Assembly: GCA_015060905.1 (NCBI GenBank)
Contig: SUXQ01000015.1
Coordinates: forward strand, 1-64,000
DNA length: 64,000 nucleotides
Source: Bacteroidales bacterium
Lineage (GTDB): Bacteria > Bacteroidota > Bacteroidia > Bacteroidales > Bacteroidaceae
Direction: 5' to 3'
Under the pieces are notes generated by a model, which saw only the letters and a program-made list of their open reading frames with translations, was not told the origin of the DNA and ran no database searches. Every line of letters begins with the position of its first letter. Within the stretch, counting starts at the first letter, position 1. The position numbers and the translations under genes are program-made. Below are positions 1-9,213 of this stretch, in pieces.

Positions 1-92
1 GGGTATATGAACTGTTATATGGCCGCATAAGACCTTTATATGGCTTTAGTAGAAGTTCTTTGCTGAAAAGGGACGGAAAACAGAAAAATAAA

Positions 93-134
93 GCCGGGGC
101 AAAAAAAATACTTTTGACCCGGCCTCACTTTTTT
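93..134 (+). terminator. Terminator of a gene left of the window
   Basis: GCCGGG at 93-98 pairs with CCCGGC at 118-123, with an inner A-run/T-run that can also pair, followed by eight T at 127-134. The gene it ends lies outside the window. Bases 1-92 hold no recognisable coding sequence. Confidence 0.6.
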
Positions 135-217
135 TTCGACTATTATAAAATTCAATTGTTTTTACATAATACGACAAGATTTTGCGGGACCACCATACAG
201 TTATCTGTTAAAAGTTA

Positions 218-225
218 TATATTTG
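218..225 (+). promoter_or_regulatory. -7 box TATATTTG of the nucleoside hydrolase operon
   Basis: The box fits the Bacteroidota consensus TAnnTTTG and lies 30 bases before the chosen ATG at 256. No clear -33 TTTG is seen at the usual distance. Its position argues for the ATG at 256 over the upstream in-frame codon at 223, which would lie inside the promoter. Confidence 0.5.
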
Positions 226-255
226 TATCATATTTATATCAAAAGCATTGTATTC

Positions 256-1260
256 ATGAAAAAAAGAATCTTTTCGGCCATAATGATGTTATTCATGAGC
301 CTGATTGCTGTCTCGGCGCAACGTATGAATGTAATTTTCGAAACAGACATGGGGAACGACGTGGACGACGCATTGGCGATAGACATGTTGTATAAATACC
401 ATCGTTCAAAAAAAATAAACCTTATGGCGATAATGCTGAACAAGGAGGGAGAGTATCCGCCCCGCTTCATCGACCTGCTGAACAGATGGTACGGTTGCAA
501 ACGCATTCCCATAGGCGTAACTTCGCGTAAAAACAATAGCACACCGTCGCACGCTAAGAATTTTACCGAAGTTGTTTCCAACATGAAGGACAAAAAGGGT
601 CGGCCGCTATACAAGCAACTTCCGCAGGAATACAACGACTGGAAAGATGCGGTAATACTTCACCGCGAACTTCTGTCCAAGGCTGATGACAAGAGCGTAA
701 CGATTATTTCTGTGGGATTCAGCAACAATCTTGCAGCCCTATTAGAGTCTTCCGGTGATGAATTTTCACCGTTGAATGGCCCCGAGCTTGTGGCAAAGAA
801 AGTGAATCGCCTTGTGATGATGGCCGGTCATATGGAGAATCCCAACTACAGGGAATTTAACGTGGTAAACGATGTTCCTTCGTGCCGAAAAGTATACAAT
901 GAATGGCCCACCCCCATCTATACGTCCCCTTTCGAATTGGGCGAACGTATCCTTTATCCCGCGCGCAGCATTAAGGAGGATTTTTCGTGGACAAAGCATC
1001 ACCCCATTGTGGATGCATACAAGTGCTATCTGCCTAATATGGAAGACCGTCCAACTTGGGACCTCACAGCCGTTCTTTACGCCATCGACCCCGGACAGAT
1101 GTTCAACATTTCCCCCGCAGGCCGCATACAAGTGAAAGAGAAGGGCGAAACAATTTTCACCCCAGACCCCAATGACTCACATTACTATATTTATACAACT
1201 GCCGAGCAAAGGAAGCAGATTCTGGACTATTTTGTCAATCTGATAACAGAGAAGCCCTAA
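256..1260 (+). CDS. Secreted inosine-uridine preferring nucleoside hydrolase family protein
   Basis: 334 residues. Residues 1-22 are a signal peptide ending VSAQ. The mature protein starts with the family metal-binding motif DMGNDVDD (residues 31-38), which in nucleoside hydrolases binds Ca2+ and activates the water that cleaves the N-glycosidic bond of ribonucleosides. The start was set at 256 because it begins the signal peptide and follows a -7 box. The GH92 gene begins 26 bases downstream on the same strand, so the two probably form an operon. The export signal suggests periplasmic salvage of nucleosides or a related N-glycoside; the true substrate cannot be read from sequence. Confidence 0.85.
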   Translation: MKKRIFSAIMMLFMSLIAVSAQRMNVIFETDMGNDVDDALAIDMLYKYHRSKKINLMAIMLNKEGEYPPRFIDLLNRWYGCKRIPIGVTSRKNNSTPSHAKNFTEVVSNMKDKKGRPLYKQLPQEYNDWKDAVILHRELLSKADDKSVTIISVGFSNNLAALLESSGDEFSPLNGPELVAKKVNRLVMMAGHMENPNYREFNVVNDVPSCRKVYNEWPTPIYTSPFELGERILYPARSIKEDFSWTKHHPIVDAYKCYLPNMEDRPTWDLTAVLYAIDPGQMFNISPAGRIQVKEKGETIFTPDPNDSHYYIYTTAEQRKQILDYFVNLITEKP

Positions 1261-1286
1261 AAAAGAGATAAATAAAAGCAAGAATA

Positions 1287-3284
1287 ATGAAAAGAAAATT
1301 TATTGGTTTATTATTGGCACTATGCGCCGTAGTTGCATCTGCACAGAATGCCAAATACGTGAACATGTTTATGGGAAGCTCGGGAGACAACGGACAGCTT
1401 GCCCCCGGAGCAACAGTACCCTTTGGAGTAATATGCGTGTGTCCCGATAGCGACCCTCGCACACATGCAGGCTACAACTACGAGACAACAAAAGTGACGG
1501 GAATCTCCATCAACCGCCTCTCGGGAGTAGGTTGCAGCGGTGGCGGAGGCAACATCCGCATACGCCCATTGCACCCTTCCGAGGAACTACACATTGACAA
1601 GCAGACAGAAAAGGCCGTACCCGGATATTATGCTACGGCATTTACCAACGGCATACAGACTGAACTTACAGCCACCAACCTTATGGCAGTAGAAAAGTAT
1701 GTGTACCCTAAGAATATTCCTGCAGCATTATGGATAGACTTTTCATCCTGCTTCGAGGGAAGAGCCACTTATGACTACCGGCAAGTGTCGCCCACCAGCA
1801 TAGAAGGCTTCATCCATGCAAAGACTGTGTGCGGCTGGGGTATGTACAAACTATACTTCTCGCTGAACACCGACCAGCCGTTCCAACTAAAGGAGAAGGA
1901 TGGCGAGCAACCTTGTCTCGATTTTGGCCGCAAGGTGCGCAAAGTCGAAGTGCGCATTGGTGTATCGGCATTGGATTCCGACGTTGCCCGCAAAGAGTGT
2001 GCCCGATGGGAGAAACAATCTTTCAACCGTCTGAAAAACAGGTCATATAAAGAGTGGAAAGAACTGCTGGCAGCAATAGACGTTGAAGGTGGAACCGATG
2101 ATGACAAGGCTATTTTCTATACTTCTCTTTTCCGCGCCTGCTTGAGTCCGGTAGACGTAACCTCGGCCGATGGCTACTATTTAGGTACAGATAACCAAAT
2201 GTACCACGCTGATGGATTCCGTTACTATAGCAATTGGTCATTGTGGGACACTTTTCGCACAAAATTCCCGTTGTTAGTATTGTTAAAGCCGGGTCAGATG
2301 CAGGATATTGCAACCTCGCTGTTGCATCTGTACCGCACAGGAAAGAAAGATTGGGCCACACTTAACGAATCTACCCCAACAGTGCGCACCGAACATGCAG
2401 TCATTCTATTGCTCGATGCCTACCGCAAAGGCGTTACCAACATCGATTTTCGCATAGGCTACGCAGGAATGAAGGAGGAAATGGAGAGACTGCTGATGCG
2501 TTCGCCCGACCAGAAGATGGAGACAGCCTGCGACTTGTGGGCAATGGCACAAATTTCGGATATTGTGGGCGAAAAGGAAGATGCCCGCCTTTACAAAGAA
2601 CGTGCGGAAAGATTATTTGAAGAGACGTGGAAGAAAGAGTTTATGAATGTGGATGCTTCATACGAAATAATGAAAGGCAACGGCCTTTATCAAGGAACAC
2701 GCTGGCAATATCGCTGGGCCGCTCCGCAATTCCTTGACAAAATGATAGAGTGGGTGAGCAAAGATACCTTGTGTGCCCAGCTCACTTATTTCTTCGACCA
2801 TCATCTATACAATCAAGGCAACGAGCCGGACATTCATGTACCCTACATATTCAATAGATTGGGAGCACCCGAAAAGACCCAGCAGTTGGTGCGCAATCTG
2901 ATGACCGAGCCGATGATACATAAATACGGTGGCAACGCCGAATTTAAGACTCCCTATTTCGGCAAGGCATTCAAGAACGACCCGGTAGGCTACAGCCCGG
3001 AAATGGACGAAGATGATGGTACCATGAGCGCATGGTACGTGTTTGGAGCTTTAGGATTCTACCCGATGTTAGTGGGCGATGAACACTACGAGCTTACATC
3101 ACCGCTTTTCGACAAAATTACATTGCGTCTGGAGAATGGCAACAAATTGACAGTACAGACAGTGGGCAGAGTGCAGAAAAATATGCCTATACGTTCCGTT
3201 ACGTTCAATGGCAGCGAAGTGCATGATTTTCGTATTTCGCACAACGAGCTTATCAAGGGCGGCAAGCTTGTATTCAGCTATTGA
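1287..3284 (+). CDS. GH92 family exo-alpha-mannosidase, secreted
   Basis: 665 residues with a signal peptide (1-20, ending VASAQ). The N-terminal beta-sandwich opens with the family pattern VNMFMGSSGDNGQLAPGATV, and the (alpha/alpha)6 domain has EPDIHVPY near residue 513 and a DEDDGTMSAWYVFGALGFYP block near 575-592. GH92 enzymes are Ca2+-dependent exo-mannosidases that trim alpha-linked mannose from N-glycans or yeast mannan. It is about 80 residues shorter than its neighbour at 3386, mainly in the N-terminal sandwich. The last block reads DEDDGTMSAW where many relatives have GNEDCGQMSAW, so substrate preference may differ. It follows the nucleoside hydrolase in the same transcription unit. 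Confidence 0.9.
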   Translation: MKRKFIGLLLALCAVVASAQNAKYVNMFMGSSGDNGQLAPGATVPFGVICVCPDSDPRTHAGYNYETTKVTGISINRLSGVGCSGGGGNIRIRPLHPSEELHIDKQTEKAVPGYYATAFTNGIQTELTATNLMAVEKYVYPKNIPAALWIDFSSCFEGRATYDYRQVSPTSIEGFIHAKTVCGWGMYKLYFSLNTDQPFQLKEKDGEQPCLDFGRKVRKVEVRIGVSALDSDVARKECARWEKQSFNRLKNRSYKEWKELLAAIDVEGGTDDDKAIFYTSLFRACLSPVDVTSADGYYLGTDNQMYHADGFRYYSNWSLWDTFRTKFPLLVLLKPGQMQDIATSLLHLYRTGKKDWATLNESTPTVRTEHAVILLLDAYRKGVTNIDFRIGYAGMKEEMERLLMRSPDQKMETACDLWAMAQISDIVGEKEDARLYKERAERLFEETWKKEFMNVDASYEIMKGNGLYQGTRWQYRWAAPQFLDKMIEWVSKDTLCAQLTYFFDHHLYNQGNEPDIHVPYIFNRLGAPEKTQQLVRNLMTEPMIHKYGGNAEFKTPYFGKAFKNDPVGYSPEMDEDDGTMSAWYVFGALGFYPMLVGDEHYELTSPLFDKITLRLENGNKLTVQTVGRVQKNMPIRSVTFNGSEVHDFRISHNELIKGGKLVFSY

Positions 3285-3329
3285 CAACATTAATTGTGTA
3301 CGATATTTATAATGTAGACAACATTAATT

Positions 3330-3369
3330 ATACGAAAAGCGGCGGGAGAAATTCCGCCGCTTTTCGTAT
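3330..3369. terminator. Bidirectional terminator between convergent GH92 genes
   Basis: A perfect 16-bp stem (3330-3345 with 3354-3369) and an 8-base loop. The outer stem is A/T-rich on both sides, so it can end transcription from both strands. Confidence 0.85.
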
Positions 3370-3385
3370 ATATCTTTTAGATGAA

Positions 3386-5632
3386 TCAGTCGATTGATGG
3401 AGGCACTGCATCATCTGCGCTACCCCACTCTTTGTTAGGCTTGTCACCCATGACCAAAATAAGTTTGGCACCATTCTTAATATCATCGTGACTGAACCAA
3501 GGCTTGTTCCACTCCTTGCCGTTGAGAGTCGCAGACTGTATGTACTTATTGTCCTCTGATGCATTGACAGCCTCAATTTCGAAAATCTTTCCGCTGCTGA
3601 GGGTAATCTTAGCATTTGTAAATAGAGGGCTGCCAATGTTGTAAGAAGCAGAGCCGGGAGTTACAGGGTAGAATCCCAATGAAGAGAATACCACAAATGA
3701 GGTCATTCCGCCACCATCTTCGTCACCGGGCATACCCATAAGGTCGTTGCGGAACCATGTTTTTAGCATCTGACGGATGCGTTTCTGTGTCTTCCAGGGT
3801 GCGCCTGCGTAATTATATAGATAAGGAACGTGTAGCGAAGGCTCGTTTGCCATAGAGAACTGACCCACGTTTCCTGTGTGGTCGGGCAGTTGTGAGTAGA
3901 AGTAGTACTTGCTCATTCCCAAAGGCTCGGTAAATGTCTGGTCCAAATTGGCTACAAATTTCTCTTTTCCTCCCATCAGTGCCACAAGGTCGGCTACATT
4001 GTGAGGAACGTCCCAACGATACACCCAACCGTTATTCTCGCCATAAAAATCGCGTGCTCCCACGCCTCCAGAGAAACGGTAGTCAAAAGGCTCTATCCAA
4101 TTGCCGTCCTTGTCTTTTGGGTGGAAGAATCCTGTATCTGCCTTAAATACGTTGCGATAGTTGCGTGCACATTGCAGATAATGCGCAGCCTCGTCGTTTT
4201 TACCTAAAGCCTTAGCCAACAGGTGAAGGCACCATTGGTCGTATGCTGTTCCCAGAGTAACGGCAATAGGCTGGCGTTTTTCCCACGGAGTTACATTGGG
4301 GTCAGTCTCTTTTTCCCCCGCCTGCAGAGCTGGGATGTATCCTTTCGCGCAATAGAAACTGTCTATCCATCCGGCCGGTGCTGACGACCAAGGAGCAAGA
4401 GTTTTCTCTTCAATGCCCTTTCGGCAAGCCTCGTATGCTTTTTCGACGTCTACTTTCAGTCCTTTTGCAAGAGCGTCGGCAACGGTTACTACTGCATGGT
4501 TGGAGTTCATTCGACGTGTGTCGCCGGTTACTTCGGGGAAGGTAGGCATCCACATATTACCCATTTGCTCGGCCATGCGCAGGTAGGAGTCTATGATATA
4601 TTCTTCTTTCTGCTGGTCTATGAGTAGGCGGAGCGGGTGTGCGGCACGGTAGGTGTCCCAAATCCAGTCGTCGGTGAAGAAGGGAACGCCGTTGTCCTCG
4701 TGTACTTTTCCGTCGAATGCACTGAAGTAACGACCATCTTCGCTCATACAGATAGGGCGCTCGAAGGTGCGGTAGTAGGATGTGTAAAGAACGGTTTTTT
4801 CGTCCTCGGTTCCGCCCTTGACTGCAATGCGTGAAAGAGCCTGATTCCAAATGTCGCGTCCGGCCTGTGCGAGTGCTGCTACGTCAAAGTCTGTCTGTTC
4901 GCGTTGCAGATTTTTCTTGGCCTGCTCGATGCTGATAAAGGAAATTCCGTAGCGCAGGTTCACTTGAGTGGTTCCGTCGGGGAAACGCCACACTGCACAG
5001 GCGTTGCGTCCCTCGCTGTCGTTCTTACCCTCGGCCAACTTTCCATCCTCGAGTATTCCTGCTTGCATGGGAGTCTGTTCGGGCTCAATGTATAGGTAGA
5101 TGTTAGTGTTGCCACTCAAGCGTTGATGACCACTGATGGCCTTAGCATCGGCGTGCATGGCTCCGTTGCGGGTGTTCACCGCTACATAGACGGGCTTGTC
5201 TGTCTGACGGAATTCGATGTTGTAGATAGCCGACTGGTGAGAGAGGGCGTATTTTACACCCATATTATTGTCGTCCAATTCTATTTCAAAGGAATAGGGT
5301 GTCAGTTTCTCTTTGTCGTATGTGTATGAACGGACAGGCTTAAGTTCATCGCCCTGATACGGGGTGAGATTAAAAGCCGAACGTTCGCGGTGGTTGGTCA
5401 CCACAATGGGGAGTCCGTTTACACGCTCGGTTGTATAATCCGAACGTTCGGGATACACACGGAGCATACTGTTGGGTAACTGAACAGTGGGGAAAGTGGG
5501 TACCAGCAGATGGCTGATGTTGCCGATGTATGGGTTCACATAGTCCACATACTCTTTTTGCTTATCGCCGGCACAAGCCCCCAATAAGGATGCTGTAACC
5601 AATGAAACAAGTAAAAACTTAAATTTATTCAT
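3386..5632 (-). CDS. GH92 family exo-alpha-mannosidase, lipoprotein
   Basis: 748 residues, full GH92 length. The N terminus has a lipobox (SLLGAC, Cys 20), so the protein is probably lipid-anchored. The family start VDYVNPYIGNISH, the NEPSLHVPYLYNYAG block near residue 593 and the late GDEDGGGMTSFVVFSSLGFYP block mark the Ca2+-dependent mannosidase fold. It is convergent with another GH92 gene and has its own promoter, so the two are regulated apart even though they may act on the same mannose-rich glycan. The GDEDGGGM block differs from that of the neighbour, which suggests distinct linkage specificity. Confidence 0.92.
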   Translation of the reverse strand: MNKFKFLLVSLVTASLLGACAGDKQKEYVDYVNPYIGNISHLLVPTFPTVQLPNSMLRVYPERSDYTTERVNGLPIVVTNHRERSAFNLTPYQGDELKPVRSYTYDKEKLTPYSFEIELDDNNMGVKYALSHQSAIYNIEFRQTDKPVYVAVNTRNGAMHADAKAISGHQRLSGNTNIYLYIEPEQTPMQAGILEDGKLAEGKNDSEGRNACAVWRFPDGTTQVNLRYGISFISIEQAKKNLQREQTDFDVAALAQAGRDIWNQALSRIAVKGGTEDEKTVLYTSYYRTFERPICMSEDGRYFSAFDGKVHEDNGVPFFTDDWIWDTYRAAHPLRLLIDQQKEEYIIDSYLRMAEQMGNMWMPTFPEVTGDTRRMNSNHAVVTVADALAKGLKVDVEKAYEACRKGIEEKTLAPWSSAPAGWIDSFYCAKGYIPALQAGEKETDPNVTPWEKRQPIAVTLGTAYDQWCLHLLAKALGKNDEAAHYLQCARNYRNVFKADTGFFHPKDKDGNWIEPFDYRFSGGVGARDFYGENNGWVYRWDVPHNVADLVALMGGKEKFVANLDQTFTEPLGMSKYYFYSQLPDHTGNVGQFSMANEPSLHVPYLYNYAGAPWKTQKRIRQMLKTWFRNDLMGMPGDEDGGGMTSFVVFSSLGFYPVTPGSASYNIGSPLFTNAKITLSSGKIFEIEAVNASEDNKYIQSATLNGKEWNKPWFSHDDIKNGAKLILVMGDKPNKEWGSADDAVPPSID

Positions 5633-5670
5633 AAATATGTGTGTTTAAATTATACGTTTGTTATCCAAGA

Positions 5671-5678
5671 CAAAGATA
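5671..5678 (-). promoter_or_regulatory. -7 box TATCTTTG of the GH92 lipoprotein gene
   Basis: CAAAGATA on the plus strand, 39 bases upstream of the ATG at 5632, matching the Bacteroidota TAnnTTTG box. Confidence 0.6.
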
Positions 5679-5914
5679 ATGAATAATCTTAATTTCAAAA
5701 AAGCGAGAAGCGTATTAAAAATTTCAGTCTTTTTAAATGGTAGCATTTTGCCATGAACTGTGCTATTCGCGCCACTAAAGAGCACTCGGGACTTATACCC
5801 GTCAACTAATGCTTACGTTAAGTATACTATAAAAAGGACTTTTTCGCTACTATAAATCCAATAAAAAAACAATAATTAATACTGACACCCTGCTATAACT
5901 TCGAGTAAATATAT

Positions 5915-5922
5915 TATCTTTG
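5915..5922 (+). promoter_or_regulatory. -7 box TATCTTTG of the LytTR-purN unit
   Basis: It lies 35 bases before the ATG at 5958. The upstream in-frame TTG at 5934 would leave almost no leader, so the ATG is preferred. Confidence 0.6.
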
Positions 5923-5957
5923 CAACGAATATATTGCGAAAAATTAGCATAATAAAA

Positions 5958-6836
5958 ATGGCAGAATACACATCCACACTATTCCGTAAACTACCGAAAT
6001 ATCTGCTCACAAAGCAAAATCAGACGACAATGGTTTTATTTGTGTCGATATTCGCTATCATATTTATAAACATTTTCAAACCTTTCGGCTCGGAAGAGTG
6101 GATGACAAAAGGTAAATTCACAGCCACACAATATCTTCTGTGGTCCACTATACTCGTAACAATGGGCATGAGCATTGTTGCCATAAGTCGCGTAATAATG
6201 TATCACTACTCTAAAAAGCCCACGCAGAATATCACAATTTTCTCATACGCATTATGGGTGGTTGTGGAATTGGCACTACTATCGGGAGCATTCACCATAC
6301 TCGCCTTAATTACAAGTTACGGAGGAGCCGAGCGCGACCCATTTGAAATATACAAGAATGCATTGAGTAACACATTCTTCATTCTGTTTATTCCCTACAT
6401 TATATATATAATGTATCTCTCTTATCAGGATAAAAATGCAAAATTGCGCACAATCATGGAAGAGAATATCGGCAACAAGGCAACCTCCTTTATCTCTTTT
6501 CACGACGACCGAGGCATACTGCAACTAACAGTGGCAAAAGAGAATCTGCTGTACATCGAGTCGGCCGATAATTACATTTCAATATGGTACCTTAAAAACG
6601 GACAGCTAAAGAAGCAGCTTGTTCGTACAACACTGAAGGAGACAAGCAACCAGCTTGCCGACACAAGCGTTGTACGCACACACCGCTCGTTCATGATAAA
6701 TATAGATAAAATAAAAGTTCTGCGCCGCGAGAAAGAGAATCTGTTCATAGAATTGGACTACCCGGGACTGAAAGACATTCCCGTGTCAAAGACATACGGC
6801 GAAGAACTACTCAAACGCCTTGTACCCGTAAAATAA
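5958..6836 (+). CDS. Membrane-bound LytTR family transcriptional regulator
   Basis: 292 residues. The N-terminal half has four hydrophobic segments (about residues 25-43, 60-83, 99-120 and 136-155), then a LytTR DNA-binding domain from about 178 to the end with VRTHRSFMINIDKI and an ENLLYIESADNY block. LytTR domains bind direct repeats in promoters. There is no response-regulator receiver domain, so the signal probably arrives through the membrane part. purN starts six bases after the stop, so both are likely on one mRNA. The target genes are not visible here. Confidence 0.85.
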   Translation: MAEYTSTLFRKLPKYLLTKQNQTTMVLFVSIFAIIFINIFKPFGSEEWMTKGKFTATQYLLWSTILVTMGMSIVAISRVIMYHYSKKPTQNITIFSYALWVVVELALLSGAFTILALITSYGGAERDPFEIYKNALSNTFFILFIPYIIYIMYLSYQDKNAKLRTIMEENIGNKATSFISFHDDRGILQLTVAKENLLYIESADNYISIWYLKNGQLKKQLVRTTLKETSNQLADTSVVRTHRSFMINIDKIKVLRREKENLFIELDYPGLKDIPVSKTYGEELLKRLVPVK

Positions 6837-6842
6837 AATACA

Positions 6843-7415
6843 ATGAAACGCATCGCAATATTCGCATCGGGCTCGGGAAGCAACGCCGAGAATATAGCCA
6901 ACTATTTTAAAGGCTCGCAGGAGGTGGAAATTCCCCTTATTCTTGCCAATAACCCCGAGGCTTACGTGCTTGAGAGAGCAAAAAAATTAGGCATCGACTC
7001 GGTTGTTGTAACAAACAAAGAGTTCCGCGAGGCAGACAAAGTGCTTGCCATCATGCAAGAGTATAAAATAGACTTTATAGTACTTGCAGGATTTCTGTTG
7101 CTTGTTCCCGCCAAACTAATTGACGCCTACCCCGGACGCATAGTAAACATACACCCGGCCCTGCTGCCCAAGCACGGTGGCAAAGGCATGTACGGCGACC
7201 GCGTACACGAAGCGGTTGTTGCATGCGGCGACACAGAAAGCGGAATAACCATTCACCTTATTGACGAGCGTTACGACTGCGGAACAACATTCTTTCAGGC
7301 AACATGCCCCGTGCAGTCCGACGACACACCCCACGACGTTGCCGAAAAGGTACACGCATTGGAGTACAAACACTTTCCGCACGTAATTGAAGAGATTATA
7401 AAGACATTGGATTAA
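6843..7415 (+). CDS. purN: Phosphoribosylglycinamide formyltransferase
   Basis: 190 residues, normal length. It transfers the formyl group of 10-formyl-THF to GAR in step 3 of purine synthesis in the cytoplasm. The nucleotide-binding start IAIFASGSGSN, the folate-site block VNIHPALLPKHGG and the catalytic trio Asn102, His104 and Asp141 are all present (compare Asn106, His108, Asp144 of the E. coli enzyme). It is placed directly behind the LytTR gene and ends at a strong terminator, away from any other purine gene except guaA 15 kb downstream. Confidence 0.95.
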   Translation: MKRIAIFASGSGSNAENIANYFKGSQEVEIPLILANNPEAYVLERAKKLGIDSVVVTNKEFREADKVLAIMQEYKIDFIVLAGFLLLVPAKLIDAYPGRIVNIHPALLPKHGGKGMYGDRVHEAVVACGDTESGITIHLIDERYDCGTTFFQATCPVQSDDTPHDVAEKVHALEYKHFPHVIEEIIKTLD

Positions 7416-7436
7416 TATTCAATGTCACAAACATAA

Positions 7437-7466
7437 AAAGGCGCAGCTTTTACTCGTTGCGCCTTT
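7437..7466. terminator. Bidirectional terminator after purN
   Basis: AAAGGCGCA (7437-7445) pairs with TGCGCCTTT (7458-7466), between the convergent purN and GH16 genes. Confidence 0.8.
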
Positions 7467-7506
7467 AATCTTATAATATCATTTCTGCATAAAAATGGCA
7501 GAAAGA

Positions 7507-8277
7507 TTACTTTTTAAGTTCGTAAAATTTCACCCAATCCACAATCATCTTAGCAGGCAGTTCCTCGGGACGCGCCTTTCCCACCCAGCGACCCTCTATC
7601 TGCATATCTATGAGCAGATAAAAGGGAGTGCCGAAAGGAAACTGCCCTTTATGAGGAGTCTCTATTCGCGGATAAGTGAAAGTGTGTCGCCCGTTTATTG
7701 AAAAAACAAGGCTGTCGGGAAGAATTTCCACTGCATAGACATTATATTTATCTGGCTTTATAGGAGCCGTCGCCGAACTTTCAGGCTCTTTTATATTAAG
7801 AGTGTAAGTGTAGTGCGAATGCACAGTCTGATAAGCCTTTGTCTCGTGGCTGAGACGTTCCATAATATCAATCTCTCCGCCATCGGGCCAAGGGGCATTT
7901 TCGGGCAGCATCCAAATGGCCGGCCACGCACCCTGCGCACCCTCGAGACGCGCCTTAACCTCGACCTTACCATGAGTAATTGAAAATTTTCCTTTTGTAT
8001 ATATACCACCCGTAAGATAGGGGGCAGTATCCTGCGGCAGATAGTCGTTCACAATGCCTATCAGAGTCATTTTACCGTCCGAATAGTCGTAACATCTGTC
8101 GTCAGACGTCATAAAATTGTTCCAATCGGACTGTCCGCGAGGAATTTTACTCCAGCGGTCGCTGCGCAGCTCCTTGCCGCTAAAATTCTCTTTCCACAAA
8201 AGTCTGTACTTTGGTTTTTGCGCATTTACAGCCAATGTCACAAGCACAACAGCCGCAAATATTACTATTCTTCTCAT
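7507..8277 (-). CDS. GH16 family secreted glycosidase
   Basis: 256 residues with a signal peptide (1-19, ending VNAQ). The active-site motif GGEIDIMERL gives nucleophile Glu135, assisting Asp137 and acid/base Glu140, the standard retaining GH16 E-x-D-x-x-E pattern. GH16 enzymes cut beta-1,3 or mixed-linkage glucans, laminarin, galactans and related polymers; the fold alone does not tell which. The GAWPAIWMLPENAPWPDGGE stretch resembles laminarinase and lichenase-like members. It stands alone, without a SusC/D pair or carbohydrate-binding module. Confidence 0.88.
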   Translation of the reverse strand: MRRIVIFAAVVLVTLAVNAQKPKYRLLWKENFSGKELRSDRWSKIPRGQSDWNNFMTSDDRCYDYSDGKMTLIGIVNDYLPQDTAPYLTGGIYTKGKFSITHGKVEVKARLEGAQGAWPAIWMLPENAPWPDGGEIDIMERLSHETKAYQTVHSHYTYTLNIKEPESSATAPIKPDKYNVYAVEILPDSLVFSINGRHTFTYPRIETPHKGQFPFGTPFYLLIDMQIEGRWVGKARPEELPAKMIVDWVKFYELKK

Positions 8278-8356
8278 AAATTCAAAATAGTCTATTAATA
8301 ACTAAAAATGGGGCACGCAACAATTACGCACCCCACTCTATTTCTTGAAAAATTGA

Positions 8357-8557
8357 TTACTTAAGAGCAAAAATCTCTTCGTCCTCAACAATGCATGAGA
8401 AAATTTTATCCTCACGAAGAAGCCATCCGAGACCTAAGTAAAGTTCTTTCTCTTTCAATTTTGCAGTTGTTTTAATTTCTTTAAGGGTCAAACCCTCTGA
8501 GCCGTTCAGTGCATTCCAAATGCGGCCTGCGATTTCTCCAGCTTTCTCTGTCATCAT
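8357..8557 (-). CDS. Winged helix-turn-helix protein (DUF2582 type)
   Basis: 66 residues. The whole chain fits the small winged-helix family common in Bacteroidota: TEKAGEIAGRIWNAL, then LTLKEIKTTAKLKEKELYLG as the helix-turn-helix, then a wing ending IFALK. The family is assumed to bind nucleic acid but has no assigned target. Either Met1 or Met2 may start it. It is monocistronic with its own promoter. Confidence 0.8.
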   Translation of the reverse strand: MMTEKAGEIAGRIWNALNGSEGLTLKEIKTTAKLKEKELYLGLGWLLREDKIFSCIVEDEEIFALK

Positions 8558-8594
8558 AATTTCTTAGTATTATTAAATTTTTATTTTTCGGGCG

Positions 8595-8602
8595 CAAAGA
8601 TA
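8595..8602 (-). promoter_or_regulatory. -7 box TATCTTTG of the winged-helix gene
   Basis: CAAAGATA on the plus strand, 38 bases upstream of the start. A GTTTG motif about 18-19 bases further upstream can serve as the -33 element. Confidence 0.6.
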
Positions 8603-8736
8603 CTACAAAAATCTGAAAATCAAACAAATTAAATAAATTTAATGCATTTTTTCGTATAATAAAAGAGAAAAAAACGTTTTTTTGCGCTTTATAAATATAT
8701 AAAAGTACCACTCAACCAATTATAAACAATAAAAAG

Positions 8737-9201
8737 TTACTCATCGAATCTCTTTCCTGCACGATACTCCTCCCAAATGCGCGCAGCCTCCTCGACCATC
8801 TTCACGCATGGACGCTTTTTAAAATATTCGGCTGTACGTTCCTCGGGTGTAGGCGGAGTGGGAGCACTTTTGGCAAGCCCCAACAATTCGGCACATATAA
8901 TAGAACCGTTACGCTTTTTAAACTCCTCGGCAAGCATTTGTACAACTTTGTAATTTTCCTCTTTACCCTCGCGATTCTTCCCATCGGTGCACCCCGTTTC
9001 GAGGCCGGCAAGCATAAAAAGTCCGCACGCAGCCCCACACGTCTGACGCATGCGACCAATGCCGCCACCGAACGACGCAGCCATTTTCAATGCCTGTTCA
9101 CGTGTAAAGCCATACTCCCCGGCATACGCGGCAACCACCGCTTGGGAACAGTTGAACCCCTCCTTAAAAAGTTCCACTGCTTTTTCTATCTTACTTTCCA
9201 T
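8737..9201 (-). CDS. C_GCAxxG_C_C family protein
   Basis: 154 residues, normal family length. The defining cysteines are in FNCSQAV, TCGAACGLFML, ETGC, SIICAELLG and a late RPCVKMV. Such proteins are thought to bind a metal or redox cofactor, and often sit with redox enzymes, but their biochemical role is not settled. The gene is 12 bases downstream of the M3 peptidase gene on the same strand, so the two may be co-transcribed. Confidence 0.85.
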   Translation of the reverse strand: MESKIEKAVELFKEGFNCSQAVVAAYAGEYGFTREQALKMAASFGGGIGRMRQTCGAACGLFMLAGLETGCTDGKNREGKEENYKVVQMLAEEFKKRNGSIICAELLGLAKSAPTPPTPEERTAEYFKKRPCVKMVEEAARIWEEYRAGKRFDE

Positions 9202-9213
9202 AGTCTTTAAATT

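Larger units (their letters stand above)
5633..5957. other. Divergent intergenic region of 325 bases
   Basis: Between the divergent GH92 and LytTR genes. It holds one -7 box for each side (5671-5678 minus, 5915-5922 plus) and a weak inverted repeat TGG...CCA near 5740-5753. I see no small gene or strong hairpin. Confidence 0.6.

Noticed and set aside
1-222. Possible end of an upstream gene in bases 1-92
   Set aside because: No open frame with coding character reaches the edge. Only the terminator at 93-134 suggests a gene outside the window.
3283-3330. Direct repeat GACAACATTAATT (3283-3295 and 3317-3330)
   Set aside because: It is short, sits in the 3' region before a terminator, and shows no further structure; duplication by slippage is likely.
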